Position numbers and translations under genes: made by a program. Under the pieces are notes generated by a model that did no database searches, was not told where the DNA came from, and worked only from the letters and a program-made list of their open reading frames with translations. From Rhodospirillaceae bacterium (GTDB taxonomy: Bacteria; Pseudomonadota; Alphaproteobacteria; Rhodospirillales; Rhodospirillaceae), in assembly GCA_002737725.1 (NCBI GenBank), contig NSIP01000004.1, positions 124,001 to 188,000 on the forward strand: a DNA stretch of 64,000 nt, in the 5' to 3' direction. How positions within the stretch are numbered: the stretch's first letter is position 1; each line of letters starts with the position of its first letter. Positions 8,468-17,111 of the stretch are shown here, piece after piece.

Positions 8468-8549
8468 CCCCGATTTATTCGGGGTATCCATCTGCCATCA
8501 CGCACAATTTGCGTATACGGCATGATGGATGCCCCGGATGAACCGGGCA
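8468..8549. repeat. Composite palindromic intergenic element (paired REP-like units)
   Basis: Hairpin CCCCGA/TCGGGG (8468-8473 and 8479-8484), then ATCCATC-TGCC (8486-8496) facing GGCA-T-GATGGAT (8519-8530), then a second hairpin CCCGG/CCGGG (about 8533-8547). The two halves form one larger inverted structure around a core of about 22 bases. It lies in the 221-bp divergent promoter region between the amine oxidase and VOC genes. It resembles bacterial interspersed palindromic repeats. No second copy was seen in the window. Confidence 0.6.
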
Positions 8550-8652
8550 ATGACGAAATGAAAATGTAACGCAGATTTTATTCTCACTCACTCCCGATTG
8601 CACCCTGACCACGCTGCGGTATGGTGGGCACCCTTGATTCTTGGAGCCTGCA

Positions 8653-9720
8653 ATGACCCATAAACCCCGCGCCATTGGCGGCCTGCATGAAGTTTGTATC
8701 GGGGTGCCCAGCTTCGAGGTCCCGCTGGTCTATTGGCAGGCCTTTGGCTTCAAGGAAGGAGCAAGCGGGGCATTGTCGGCCGCAGATGCAAATGCGCTGT
8801 ATGGTGTGAATAGCGGCCTTAATTCCATGCGTTTGCAGCACCAAGACGCCGACCACGGCCTCATCCGCCTGATGAAATGGGACACGCCTACAAATGATGG
8901 CGTCTCGGTTGCACCCTTTCGCGGGCATGGATCACGCTGGTCGGGCCAATTCGCGCGCGACATTCTCGACATCGCAAACCATGCGGCCATCGCCCGCAAG
9001 CAGGGCTATCCGGTGTACGATGTGCCGCCCAGTTTTATTGACCTGTCGAGCTACAACCCCGCCATGTTCGGCGGCAAGCCGGTGCTGCCCTTTACTGATA
9101 AAATTGTCGCGGTTCGTGAGTACAGCATGATCCAACCCTTAAGCCGTCAAGCTGTGTTGGAGCGATTTGGTTACGACAGCAAGTTGCTGGGCAAGATCAG
9201 TGAGGCTTCGTTGCTGCGCACATCACAAATCGCCCATGGCGGTATGATGTTCACCGCCGACACCGACGCTCCAACGGATTTTTATGACAAGGTGTTGGGA
9301 CTGAAGCGCGTAATGGTGCAGGAAACCACCTGGGATAAAGCCATGGCTAGCCGCGCGGCGTTCGATTTAGTCGAGGGTGAAACGCACTGGTCGTACACAT
9401 TTGAGGAGCCGCGCTCAGGCACCGATAACGATACGCGCCGCAGCGGCCGACTGCTGATGTTCCGCTTTAAGCCTGACAGCAAACTGGCCGACCGGCGTGC
9501 GAAATCCAGTCCCGGCGCCTTAGGCTATTGCCTGTTCACCTGGCGCGTACGCGACGTGACCGAGATGCACAAGGCCTGTGCCGCGCATGGCTGCACGTCT
9601 TTGACAGATATCCGCGCTGATGAATTTGGCACGCATACATTCACGTGCATTACACCCGATCGATTCGTGTGGCTCTTCGAACAGGCCAGTGAAACTGAAA
9701 TTGCGACCATGAGCGTGTAA
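8653..9720 (+). CDS. Two-domain VOC (glyoxalase/dioxygenase fold) protein
   Basis: A 355-residue protein with two vicinal-oxygen-chelate modules: the N-terminal one begins IGGLHEVCIGVPSFEVPLVYW (about 8-28), and a second begins around residue 190 with SQIAHGGMMFTADTDAPTDF, ending in HTFTCITPDRFVWLFEQ. VOC proteins bind a divalent metal and act as lyases, extradiol dioxygenases or isomerases. GGAG precedes the ATG at 8653; an in-frame TTG at 8641 is less likely. Its neighbours (amine oxidases, cupins, another VOC) suggest a shared catabolic theme, but no substrate can be named. Confidence 0.78.
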   Translation: MTHKPRAIGGLHEVCIGVPSFEVPLVYWQAFGFKEGASGALSAADANALYGVNSGLNSMRLQHQDADHGLIRLMKWDTPTNDGVSVAPFRGHGSRWSGQFARDILDIANHAAIARKQGYPVYDVPPSFIDLSSYNPAMFGGKPVLPFTDKIVAVREYSMIQPLSRQAVLERFGYDSKLLGKISEASLLRTSQIAHGGMMFTADTDAPTDFYDKVLGLKRVMVQETTWDKAMASRAAFDLVEGETHWSYTFEEPRSGTDNDTRRSGRLLMFRFKPDSKLADRRAKSSPGALGYCLFTWRVRDVTEMHKACAAHGCTSLTDIRADEFGTHTFTCITPDRFVWLFEQASETEIATMSV

Positions 9721-9721
9721 G

Positions 9722-10713
9722 CTACTTCGGGCTGATCAGCACTTTCTCCACCCAGCCTTCGCCATCGCCGCTGGGGACTTTAACGAACGAGCACGAGTCC
9801 TCTTCCAAATACACAAAACTCGGTAGCGGTTGCGGTTACAACCTTCGAGGCTTTGTCGGCGGCTGCGTAAATTTTCACGCACTTGATTTTAGCATCAGCA
9901 CATCGCCGGTTTGAAAGCCCTAGCCCGCTTGCGGGGCTGCGACGGCTGCACTGGCCGGTGTGAGCTTGCCGCGCACCGAGCGCACGATGTTGTTCTAGTT
10001 ATCAACATAGCTGGAGGCGATCAGTTTGCCTTCAGCGGTGTTACTGTACCCACCCAGGCCACCAACCCACTCCGCCGCCACCGAGAATCGCGCCGAGTGC
10101 GAAGTGCGTAGCTTTGGCCGAGCCTTCGGCAGCAGCCACTTGCATGGTCGTGCGCGTATTAGACAGCACCATGCTCGTCTGAGCGACCTTGGACTTCATG
10201 CTGCCACCCGACAGCCCGCCGATGGTCCCGGCTGTGCCAGGCAACAACCCGAGTGCCGCCCCCGCAACGCATGCTTTGTTCTCGGAGAAAGCCACATAGG
10301 GCGTGAGAACATATTCAGCGGTCATCATTTAGCCGCCGCCCATGTTGGAATTTCGTTGCAACTCCCCACCGCTGGAAAGGTTGCGCTCTTAGTTAATATT
10401 TTGCATAGCCATGCCGCGCTCAATCAACGTGAAGCACCCCTACTGCAAAATGATAAGTCGAATGAGGCCCGTGGGGCTGGGCAAGCCCAAACGATTGATG
10501 GCCTGAGAGGCGTAATCTTGCGGCCCAACCAACGCAAGCGTGCCCATGGAAGCCTCACACTTTTCGATATCTTTTGTACCGCCAGAACTGCCGCCCTGAA
10601 CTTCGCTACCGCCCTTACCCTTTTTTATGCTTTGCGCATGAGTGCTGGAAACCACTGCAACCGATGCTGCAACTGACAAGCAAGAGTGTGGTGAGAAGTG
10701 TTTTGCGAATCAT
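9722..10713 (-). pseudogene. Degenerate CsgG/HfaB-family gene with C-terminal SH3-like part
   Basis: Reading from the ATG at 10713 (preceded by GGAGG) gives a signal peptide start (MIRKTLLTTLLL), then a frameshift into SVAASVAVVSSTHAQ. The next segments are KCEASMGTLALVGPQDYASQ and SPTGLIRLII, then TAG (10440-10442), FTLIERGMAMQN, TAA (10389-10391), SSGGELQRNSNMGGG, TAA (10329-10331), TAEYVLTPYVAFSENKA and TSMVLSNTRTTMQVAAAEGS. A second frameshift follows, then NTAEGKLIASSYVDN with TAG for the expected Tyr, further stops, and finally GEGWVEKVLISPK. The order matches CsgG-like outer-membrane secretion lipoproteins followed by an SH3-like domain. At least six in-frame stops and several frameshifts make it non-functional. 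Confidence 0.8.
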
Positions 10714-10782
10714 GATAGCCTCCTATCGGTTGCCTCGCCCAAACAATGATGGTTTGGGAGAAATTTGAAAACAAGAAACGCG

Positions 10783-11253
10783 CTAGACCGCAATGCGTTG
10801 CGTCAGGTTGACCAAAACGCCGTCGGGATCGCGCACGAACATTTCCAGCACCGCCATGGGTCTCCCTGGGACGCCAATTTTTGCGGGCGCATTGATGACC
10901 GTGTAACCAGCTTTCGCAATTTTATTGTGCAGGTCGAGTATGTTCTGTGTGCTAATAACCAGAGCCACTTCACCGTAGCGAATACGCTTGGGAGCTGGAA
11001 TATTTTCCATGGGCGGTGCGGCGTCTTTCACTTCCATCAACCCGACATTGCCAAATTGCGAGCCGTGCGCGTTCAACACCATCATTTTGACTCCGGTGCA
11101 GGGCATCCCCATAAGTTGGGCCACCCCTTCGCTATCGACGTCGCCCTCATAAAAAACATCCCACCCCAGAATGTCGCGATAAAACGCCAGCGACTTTTGC
11201 ATGTCACGCACTAAGATCGTCGTGCGCTTAACGGCTTCTGTAAGTGCGGGCAT
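10783..11253 (-). CDS. VOC-family protein
   Basis: A 156-residue single-module VOC protein: TTILVRDMQKSLAFYRDILG near the N-terminus is the typical first beta-alpha unit, and the C-terminus MFVRDPDGVLVNLTQ is the usual metal-binding end strand (GxLVxL type). Likely a metal-dependent lyase, isomerase or dioxygenase, substrate unknown. The ATG at 11253 is used; an in-frame start upstream would overlap the bicupin gene. It ends the minus-strand run bicupin B, SnoaL, bicupin A, VOC, all with gaps of about 10 bases. Confidence 0.82.
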   Translation of the reverse strand: MPALTEAVKRTTILVRDMQKSLAFYRDILGWDVFYEGDVDSEGVAQLMGMPCTGVKMMVLNAHGSQFGNVGLMEVKDAAPPMENIPAPKRIRYGEVALVISTQNILDLHNKIAKAGYTVINAPAKIGVPGRPMAVLEMFVRDPDGVLVNLTQRIAV

Positions 11254-11263
11254 TAATGAAATC

Positions 11264-12127
11264 TCACCAGGGGTTTTGAAACGGATAGGGCGTGGAATAA
11301 TCAGCAAGTTCTGGTGGCAGGGCCGGTTTGTGGTCCGGCGTGTAGGTGAATGGTGATGGTTCTTTCGAGAACGAATTCACCAATGGCCCACCGTGAATAC
11401 GGATCAGCAAGTTGTAGCCCGTCTCGCTGCCTGCTGGGCCGTGATATTCGTTTTCGCGCCACCAGCTGTAACCGCCTGGCCCCATCTTGCCCACGTCGCC
11501 GAATACATACTCGCCAGAAAGCACAAAAATTTCCTCGATGACGGGGTGCGCAAACTTACCCAGCATAATCTTGGACGGTGCATGCTGCGGCAAAGCGCTG
11601 TACAGAAACGTTTGTTCGAATGTCACAGGATCAACACGCAATTTTTTGGTGAAAATGGATGGTGATAGCGGCTTGCCTGTCACCGAGCCCTCAGCGCCTG
11701 TTTTCCACTCCATCGCAAAAGCATCGAGATGAACAACGGTCTTGGCGGGGTCGCACATGCCCACGGGCGATGGGCCGTGCGTCGGGCGGGGCGTGGCTGA
11801 AAACATCGCCAACAGCACCGCGCCTACGTCCGAGCGCATTTCCGACCATGTGTAGCCCGCAGGCAAATAGGCGTAAGAGTCTTTTTTGTAGACTTGCGTG
11901 CCCACAGTGAACGATCCATCGAGCACGTAAAATTCAAACACGCACGGGAAGTACATGGGGCCAGGCAGTTTCATTCCGGGCGACAACCGCATAATTTCGG
12001 TCACCGCACCTGCGTCTGTATCGCGGCTCAGTGCCTTCACGTCGACTTGAATGCCGAGCTCGGCAAAGCCGCTGGCGCTCCAGGGGATGGCTTGGGCTTG
12101 AACGAAACAAATATGCGGACGCGACAT
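11264..12127 (-). CDS. Bicupin paralog A (degenerate first cupin)
   Basis: A 287-residue protein of two cupin modules, sharing the opening 'M.RPH..FVQAQ..PW' with the products of 12525-13370 and 13511-14356. The C-terminal module keeps the metal-site pattern (AHPVIEEIFVLSG ... GGYSWWRENEYHGP). In the N-terminal module the paralogs have HEE, but this copy reads CVFEFYVLDG, so its first-domain metal site seems lost. Related proteins are ChrR-like/DUF4437 cupins of unknown substrate. The start follows GAGGG. The gene lies 12 bases after the SnoaL gene and 10 before the VOC gene, in a likely operon. Confidence 0.82.
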   Translation of the reverse strand: MSRPHICFVQAQAIPWSASGFAELGIQVDVKALSRDTDAGAVTEIMRLSPGMKLPGPMYFPCVFEFYVLDGSFTVGTQVYKKDSYAYLPAGYTWSEMRSDVGAVLLAMFSATPRPTHGPSPVGMCDPAKTVVHLDAFAMEWKTGAEGSVTGKPLSPSIFTKKLRVDPVTFEQTFLYSALPQHAPSKIMLGKFAHPVIEEIFVLSGEYVFGDVGKMGPGGYSWWRENEYHGPAGSETGYNLLIRIHGGPLVNSFSKEPSPFTYTPDHKPALPPELADYSTPYPFQNPW

Positions 12128-12139
12128 GATACCAGCCCT

Positions 12140-12514
12140 CTAATTCTTTGGCCTGAATTCAGCCATATCGCTATAGACGTTCATGTCGGCGATTTTGCCG
12201 TTCACAACTTCAAAGCGATCTATGTATCGCACGCCAGAATATGTGGTTCCGTTATTCCATTCTCCGGCCATGCTACCAATGGAATAAACAATCATGCCAT
12301 TCGCTGTGGGAATTTCATCATAACGGTCGGTGGTTTTAATGGCCGATTTCTGGCGGCCCTTCGACTGAGCGGCGAATTCGCGCGGGTGGGTGAATACCGA
12401 ACCACCCGTGACCGTCATTTTGAAATTTGGGGCTATCACCGTCTCCATGGTCGCGAAATCGCGTTTGCCCATGGCGTCCAGGAATTTTTTCACAACTTCA
12501 ATGGCTGAGGGCAT
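12140..12514 (-). CDS. SnoaL-like / NTF2-fold protein (second copy)
   Basis: A 124-residue relative of the product of 792-1157: the same helix start (KKFLDAMGKRDFATMETVIAP), the RYIDRFEVVNGKIADMNVYSD end and a matching length. The fold forms a small conical pocket used by isomerases and cyclases; conserved acidic residues in the pocket are compatible with catalysis but do not identify it. It sits between two bicupin genes with gaps of 10-12 bases, which suggests its product works on the same compound as the bicupins (inference). Confidence 0.8.
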   Translation of the reverse strand: MPSAIEVVKKFLDAMGKRDFATMETVIAPNFKMTVTGGSVFTHPREFAAQSKGRQKSAIKTTDRYDEIPTANGMIVYSIGSMAGEWNNGTTYSGVRYIDRFEVVNGKIADMNVYSDMAEFRPKN

Positions 12515-12524
12515 GGCTTAACTT

Positions 12525-13370
12525 TCAATACCACGAAATGCGGCGCGGTGGTTTAGCGTATGCCTTCATGTGCTCGGGCACTTGAGGTTGATAGGGCGCA
12601 TCGTAATCGACCTCGACAATCTCCGGCGGAATGATATTCGACAATGGCCCGCCGTCAGTGCGAATAAACATCATGAAGCCGGTCAACGAGCCATAGGGGC
12701 CATGCATTACCTGTTCGCGCCACCAGGCATAACTGCCAGGGCACATCACGCCGACATCGTTCACTGCATACTCACCGGCCAGCACGAACATTTCCTGGAC
12801 AATCGGATGCGACCAGCGTTTCGACATATAGCGAAAGGGTAACGCCGAATAAAGAATACTAATCTCGCCAGTGTAAGGGTCTTGCCGCAAGGGCCGAACG
12901 CCCGTTCCTTTAATATAACGGGTGTACGGGTTTTCCGTCCAGGTCTCCAAACCCTCGCGCGAGACGTCTTGGCGTGGCACATAAAGTTTTTCGTCATAGA
13001 AGCCCGCGGGTGGCGCACCGGTTTTTTCTTCCGGTGCACCAGACAACATGGTCAGCACCACAGCCCCTTGGGGTGCGCGAATACGATCACGCATCCAGCC
13101 TTTCGGAAAATTGGCATAGCACCGGCGTGTAAATGACTCACCGTTAATCTCGAGTGCGCCATCGAGGACTAAAATTTCCTCGTGGCAGGTGAGATAGCGA
13201 TCGCCTGCAAAATCCCAGCCTGCCGGATAACGCACAATCGTCGAGCACGCGCCGTTGCTTACATCAAGGCTGAGAACTTTGACATCCAACTCGGGCCACG
13301 CGCCGCTGGCGAACCCCTTTTGCCAGGGCACATCTTGGGCTTGAACAAACATGCAATGCGGCCGCGCCAT
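12525..13370 (-). CDS. Bicupin paralog B
   Basis: A 281-residue double-cupin protein. The first module has YLTCHEEILVLDGALEING, the second SHPIVQEMFVLAGEY with a downstream SYAWWREQVMHGP, so both keep His/Glu residues suited to a metal. AGGGGAC precedes the ATG at 13370; the frame opens further upstream but without a better signal. It is divergently transcribed from paralog C across 140 bp, which must hold promoters for both directions. First gene of the B-SnoaL-A-VOC run. Confidence 0.84.
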   Translation of the reverse strand: MARPHCMFVQAQDVPWQKGFASGAWPELDVKVLSLDVSNGACSTIVRYPAGWDFAGDRYLTCHEEILVLDGALEINGESFTRRCYANFPKGWMRDRIRAPQGAVVLTMLSGAPEEKTGAPPAGFYDEKLYVPRQDVSREGLETWTENPYTRYIKGTGVRPLRQDPYTGEISILYSALPFRYMSKRWSHPIVQEMFVLAGEYAVNDVGVMCPGSYAWWREQVMHGPYGSLTGFMMFIRTDGGPLSNIIPPEIVEVDYDAPYQPQVPEHMKAYAKPPRRISWY

Positions 13371-13510
13371 CGTGTCCCCTGCCCCCAAACCAATGGCTAT
13401 CTTGGCTGCGAATGTCCACAATTTCTAGCGGCAGATTGGTCTTGGAATCCCGTGATGCCTCGCCCATAGTCGACCCGATTTGGGGATTGAAACAATACGG
13501 GAGAGCCACC
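13371..13510. promoter_or_regulatory. Divergent promoter region between bicupins B and C
   Basis: 140 bp separate the two ATGs. No operator palindrome of convincing length is seen. The 3' end carries GGGAGAG as the binding site for paralog C. Two cupin paralogs read outward from here, so shared regulation is plausible (inference). Confidence 0.45.
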
Positions 13511-14356
13511 ATGGCCCGGCCACATATAATGTTCGTTATGGCGCAAGATTTACCTTGGCAGAAAGGGATCTACGGCCCCGGGCGCGAGGATGTTGAGATG
13601 AAAATGCTCTCCATCGATGAAAAAGGCACCGACGCCACCACCATCATTCGCTTCCCGGCGGGATGGGAGCGTACCGCGCCGGAATATTGCACCGCGCATG
13701 AAGAATTCATGGTGCTGGATGGGGCCATTACCATCGACGGCCACACCTACGACACGCACTGTTATGGGTTTTTCCCCGCAGGCTATACCCGCGAAAAAGC
13801 ATCTTCGCCCAAAGGCGCAGTCCTGCTGACCATGTTTTATGACAAGCCTATGGTCATCAATGGTAAGGGCAAAGGCTTCGACGAGAAGTTATTGGTGAAA
13901 TTTATCGATCCAAAACTTTTGGATTGGGACCCCGGCCTTGTGGACCCGCAACTGGCCAAGGGAGTTGCGATCAAGCACTTCCGCACCGATCCCTATACCG
14001 GCGAAACCTCATTCCTGTATTGCTCGCCCCCGCACCGCGTTCCGCCAGGCATGTCCAAGCCCAAGTGGACCCATCCGATGGTTGAAGAACTTTATGTCAT
14101 CGAGGGTGACTATGTTTGGGGCGACTGTGGCCGCATGGGACCTGGGGGTTATGCTTGGTGGCGGGAAGACGTCTATCACGGGCCGTCTGGCACGGACTCT
14201 GGTTACCACTTGTTTGTGCGCACCATCGGCGGGCCGTTGGTAAATACCTTTGACACCGAGAAATTGCCCTTCACATGGGACGCGCCTTACAACCCGCAGC
14301 TTCCGCCCGAACTCATGAAATTTGCAAAGCCATACGTGAAGCCGAAGAACTATTAG
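13511..14356 (+). CDS. Bicupin paralog C
   Basis: A 281-residue double-cupin protein, the most complete of the three paralogs. First module: YCTAHEEFMVLDGAITIDG with a following FFPAGYT; second module: THPMVEELYVIEGDY, then GGYAWWREDVYHGPSG. Each has the His/Glu residues expected of a metal site. The start at 13511 has GGGAGAG upstream and aligns with the paralogs. An alternative frame extends to 13412 with no support. A strong terminator follows directly. Function unknown; ChrR-like/DUF4437 cupins are the nearest family I can name. Confidence 0.85.
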   Translation: MARPHIMFVMAQDLPWQKGIYGPGREDVEMKMLSIDEKGTDATTIIRFPAGWERTAPEYCTAHEEFMVLDGAITIDGHTYDTHCYGFFPAGYTREKASSPKGAVLLTMFYDKPMVINGKGKGFDEKLLVKFIDPKLLDWDPGLVDPQLAKGVAIKHFRTDPYTGETSFLYCSPPHRVPPGMSKPKWTHPMVEELYVIEGDYVWGDCGRMGPGGYAWWREDVYHGPSGTDSGYHLFVRTIGGPLVNTFDTEKLPFTWDAPYNPQLPPELMKFAKPYVKPKNY

Positions 14357-14370
14357 TCATAGGCACTAAA

Positions 14371-14402
14371 AAAACGGCGCCCATTGCAGGGCGCCGTTTT
14401 GA
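14371..14402. terminator. Bidirectional rho-independent terminator
   Basis: Perfect 12-bp arms AAAACGGCGCCC (14371-14382) and GGGCGCCGTTTT (14389-14400) around a 6-base loop, flanked by A- and T-rich ends on both sides. It sits between the convergent bicupin C and cytochrome c genes and can serve both. Confidence 0.9.
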
Positions 14403-14424
14403 TTTTTTCGCGAGTGTAGAGAAA

Positions 14425-14826
14425 TTATTTGGTCTGCACTTTGAGATAGGCGATCAGCGCCTTGCGGTCTGGTTCCTTGGGAACGCCCGCAAAGGCCATT
14501 TTGTTTCCCGGTAAAAAGTCCTTCGGTTTCACAAGCCATTCGTTGATCGTCTCTTCGGACCAGATGATTCCTGATTTAGCGACCGCATCAGAATACTTAA
14601 AATCGGCCTTCGCTCCGGCTTTTGCGCCAAAGAGGCCATTCAGGTTTGGGCCAACCTTGTGACGCCCATCATTCTCGGTGGAGTGACATGACCGGCACAT
14701 CAAGAAGACGCGCTGGCCAAGCTTCATGGTCGCTTCATCAGGTGTTTGCGCCATTGCTGGAGCGGTAACCGTTAGCGACATCGCCAATCCGGCAAAAGCA
14801 AAAGAAACGGAAAGAAGTTTTTTCAT
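14425..14826 (-). CDS. Periplasmic class I cytochrome c
   Basis: A 133-residue c-type cytochrome. Signal peptide residues 1-26 (MKKLLSVSFAFAGLAM..., ending AMA), haem-binding CRSCH at 44-48, and a methionine ligand in PGNKMAFAG (Met110). Length and the C-terminal helix (DRKALIAYLK) match cytochrome c2/c550-type soluble electron carriers. The start at 14826 has GAGGTG upstream. Monocistronic as far as visible; possible electron partners are not encoded next to it. Confidence 0.9.
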   Translation of the reverse strand: MKKLLSVSFAFAGLAMSLTVTAPAMAQTPDEATMKLGQRVFLMCRSCHSTENDGRHKVGPNLNGLFGAKAGAKADFKYSDAVAKSGIIWSEETINEWLVKPKDFLPGNKMAFAGVPKEPDRKALIAYLKVQTK

Positions 14827-15152
14827 TGGCACGTCACCTCAGGTTCACTTTAATAGCGCCGTTGAGCGCGCATCACCTCAAAAATCGAGCGAAAAGTAGT
14901 AGGTTTAACTTCAAAGTAAAGCCAGATTTTAGAGGCTGTTACAATGCGCGCCAAACAACCACATCTTACACCTTGGATTATTGTATGTATGATTGAGTGT
15001 AAAGTGAGGCGTGACAAGGCCATGATCTGGCCGCGTCTTGGGAGCGTAATACATAAGACCTTGCCAAGATTTGGCAAACACGCGACTGAGATTGTGAGCG
15101 ATCTCACCTTGGTGGGCTTGGCCCTAGATGAATAAGGCGCTACGTAGGTAAA
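14827..15152. other. Intergenic region between cytochrome c and RND adaptor genes
   Basis: 326 bp, divergent promoters for the two genes. It contains the inverted pair ACCTTG...CAAGAT-like short repeats but no operator, RNA gene or convincing small frame that I can support. Confidence 0.4.
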
Positions 15153-16253
15153 ATGATAAATAATTTGATAGCTATGGATAAGGCAAAAGTCGTCGCGCTT
15201 GGTATTCTCGCCGCCGTCGTGCTCTGGATTGGCTCAGGTATGCTGTTCCGCGGCGAGAAGCCCGCAGCAGGGTCACCTGCCGCCAGTACCACGGGGCAAG
15301 CCGAAACTGCCACAACTGTACGCATCGTGCGTTCAATAGCAGAGCCGTTTCAAAGCGGTGTGATCTTGCAGGGGCGCACTGTTGCTTCACGCTCTGTCGA
15401 ATTGCGTGCGGAAGTCTCGGGTCGTATCGAAAAAATTCTCATCGAGCGAGGGCAGCCCGTCAAGCAAGGGCAGGAAATTTTGCTGATCGCGGTGAATGAT
15501 CGCGCGGCGCGCCTGGCCCAGGCCAAAGCATCGCTGACCCAACGAGATATGCAAGCCGAAGGCGCGCGCCAGTTGGCAAAGCAGAGCTTTCAAAGCCAAG
15601 TCAAGTTAGCCGAGGCCGAAGCCCAGTTAGCGCAAGCCAAAGCCGACGTTTCGCGCTTCGAACTTGACCTGGCCAACACCCGGATCAAAGCCCCGTTCGA
15701 CGGCGTGATGGACTCGCGATTGGTCGATGAAGGCGCGCTTTTGAATAGCGGCGACCGGATTGGCACCGTGGTTGATCTCGACCCTATCAAGATCAGCGCA
15801 CAATTATCAGAACGTAATGTCGGTGACGCCAAGACAGGGCTTACGGCCAAAGTTGTGCTGACAGACGGCAGCACGCTTGACGGTCGAGTTAACTACATCG
15901 CTTCGGTCTCGGACCCCAACACACGCACCTTTACAATCGAAGTGCTGGTACCAAATCCAAATGGCAAGGTGCTCTCGGGCCTTGCCGCACAGCTTCGCTT
16001 GCCCTTCGGCCAAAATACCGCGCACCGCATTTCGCCGTCAGTGATGACATTGTCTGATGAAGGCAAGATTGGTGTGAAAAGCGTCGACGACGAGAACAAA
16101 GTGAAGTTTTGGCCCGTGGAAATTCTCGACGACGGCCCCGATGGCGCGTGGGTATCGGGCCTGCCCGATCAACTCAACCTCATCGTCGTGGGGCAAGAGT
16201 ACGTGGCACTTGGCCAAAAGGTCGCCCCCGTCATGGCTGAGAAGACGAATTAG
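15153..16253 (+). CDS. RND efflux periplasmic adaptor (membrane fusion protein)
   Basis: A 366-residue HlyD/MFP-family adaptor that links an inner-membrane RND pump to an outer-membrane channel. N-terminal membrane anchor (about 10-30), lipoyl halves SVELRAEVSGRIEKILIERG and FELDLANTRIKAPFDGVM, separated by an alpha-helical hairpin (about 120-170), then a beta-barrel domain and the C-terminal membrane-proximal domain. An internal ATG (codon 8) could also be the start. The cognate pump gene begins at 17112; the DUF2177 gene lies between on the opposite strand. Confidence 0.88.
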   Translation: MINNLIAMDKAKVVALGILAAVVLWIGSGMLFRGEKPAAGSPAASTTGQAETATTVRIVRSIAEPFQSGVILQGRTVASRSVELRAEVSGRIEKILIERGQPVKQGQEILLIAVNDRAARLAQAKASLTQRDMQAEGARQLAKQSFQSQVKLAEAEAQLAQAKADVSRFELDLANTRIKAPFDGVMDSRLVDEGALLNSGDRIGTVVDLDPIKISAQLSERNVGDAKTGLTAKVVLTDGSTLDGRVNYIASVSDPNTRTFTIEVLVPNPNGKVLSGLAAQLRLPFGQNTAHRISPSVMTLSDEGKIGVKSVDDENKVKFWPVEILDDGPDGAWVSGLPDQLNLIVVGQEYVALGQKVAPVMAEKTN

Positions 16254-16651
16254 GCAATATTCTTTGCTGCCAACATCCCGACTGTTGCCGCCAGTGCCGT
16301 TAAGGCGCTGCCCCAAATGATATCAACCAGCGCAACTTGCGCCGGGAAGTCTTTCAACGTCGCCCAGTTGGTGAGGTCGTAAGTCGCGTAGGCGACAAAG
16401 CCGAATAACGCGCCGCGCAAGGCCGCATCGCGCCACTCGCCTGAGTCCAAACTGCTTGAGGCTGCGAAGTAAACCACGCCGAGCGGATATACCGCGTAGA
16501 ACAAAACGGCGGCGAGAAAGTTGACTTTCTCGGCCATGAGGTGCCCCAAATGTTCCTTATAAAAACCCTTCGCGACAAGACCCAGCCATATCCCGTCGAC
16601 CACCAACATCGTGAGCAACGTCACGCAATAGCAAACCACATATTTTGTCAC
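16250..16651 (-). CDS. DUF2177 family membrane protein
   Basis: A 133-residue protein with four probable membrane helices. The family signature is visible: DGIWLGLVAKGFYKEHLG near the N-terminus and YATYDLTNWATLKDFP in the C-terminal half. The biochemical role of DUF2177 is unknown. Its last 4 bases overlap the end of the adaptor gene tail to tail, and it interrupts the adaptor-pump pair on the opposite strand, which suggests an insertion or inversion between two once-adjacent genes (inference). Confidence 0.82.
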   Translation of the reverse strand: MTKYVVCYCVTLLTMLVVDGIWLGLVAKGFYKEHLGHLMAEKVNFLAAVLFYAVYPLGVVYFAASSSLDSGEWRDAALRGALFGFVAYATYDLTNWATLKDFPAQVALVDIIWGSALTALAATVGMLAAKNIA

Positions 16652-17111
16652 GCCAAGTCCCCTACTTCTTCAAACTGATTAAATATATGCAGACCCAAAC
16701 ATTAGCTTACAGCGTCAGCGCATAATTTCGAGCCCTTTCGGCAGCCTACCCTCTGGCCTTAGAAGCATCAGTGGTCAATGGTGCCCTGCACCAACTGAGT
16801 ACGGAGAGACGAGATGATGGATCTGGTGTGGAAACCACGTAGCTTGCTGTGCTCGCGTTTTTTGGCCCAGTGTGGGGTGACAGATCTTCAACGCGCAATA
16901 TACCGGCAAACGTAATCTCCGCAGAAAATGAGGAGTATAGTTGCCCTTTTCTCCGCGGGGGCCACCCGCCACCCATACAGACTTGCCCCTAAATTATTTG
17001 TGGTTACCGCCCTGTGATGTTTGTTACGCTTAGTTACTCTATTCCTGATGGTGATCAAGGCATCAAGGTTTACATTGGTGTCCGCTACCTGGGCCTGGAG
17101 CGAGAGTTGCA
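16652..17111. other. Intergenic region upstream of the RND pump gene
   Basis: 460 bp. It includes the upstream region of both the DUF2177 and the pump genes. No RNA gene, clear operator or supported small gene was seen. GCGAGAG just before 17112 is the likely binding site of the pump gene. Confidence 0.4.

Noticed and set aside
1163-10713. Alternative genetic code or stop readthrough as an explanation of repeated in-frame stops
   Set aside because: TAA, TAG and TGA all end intact genes throughout the window, and the CsgG-like gene also has frameshifts, so ordinary gene decay explains it.
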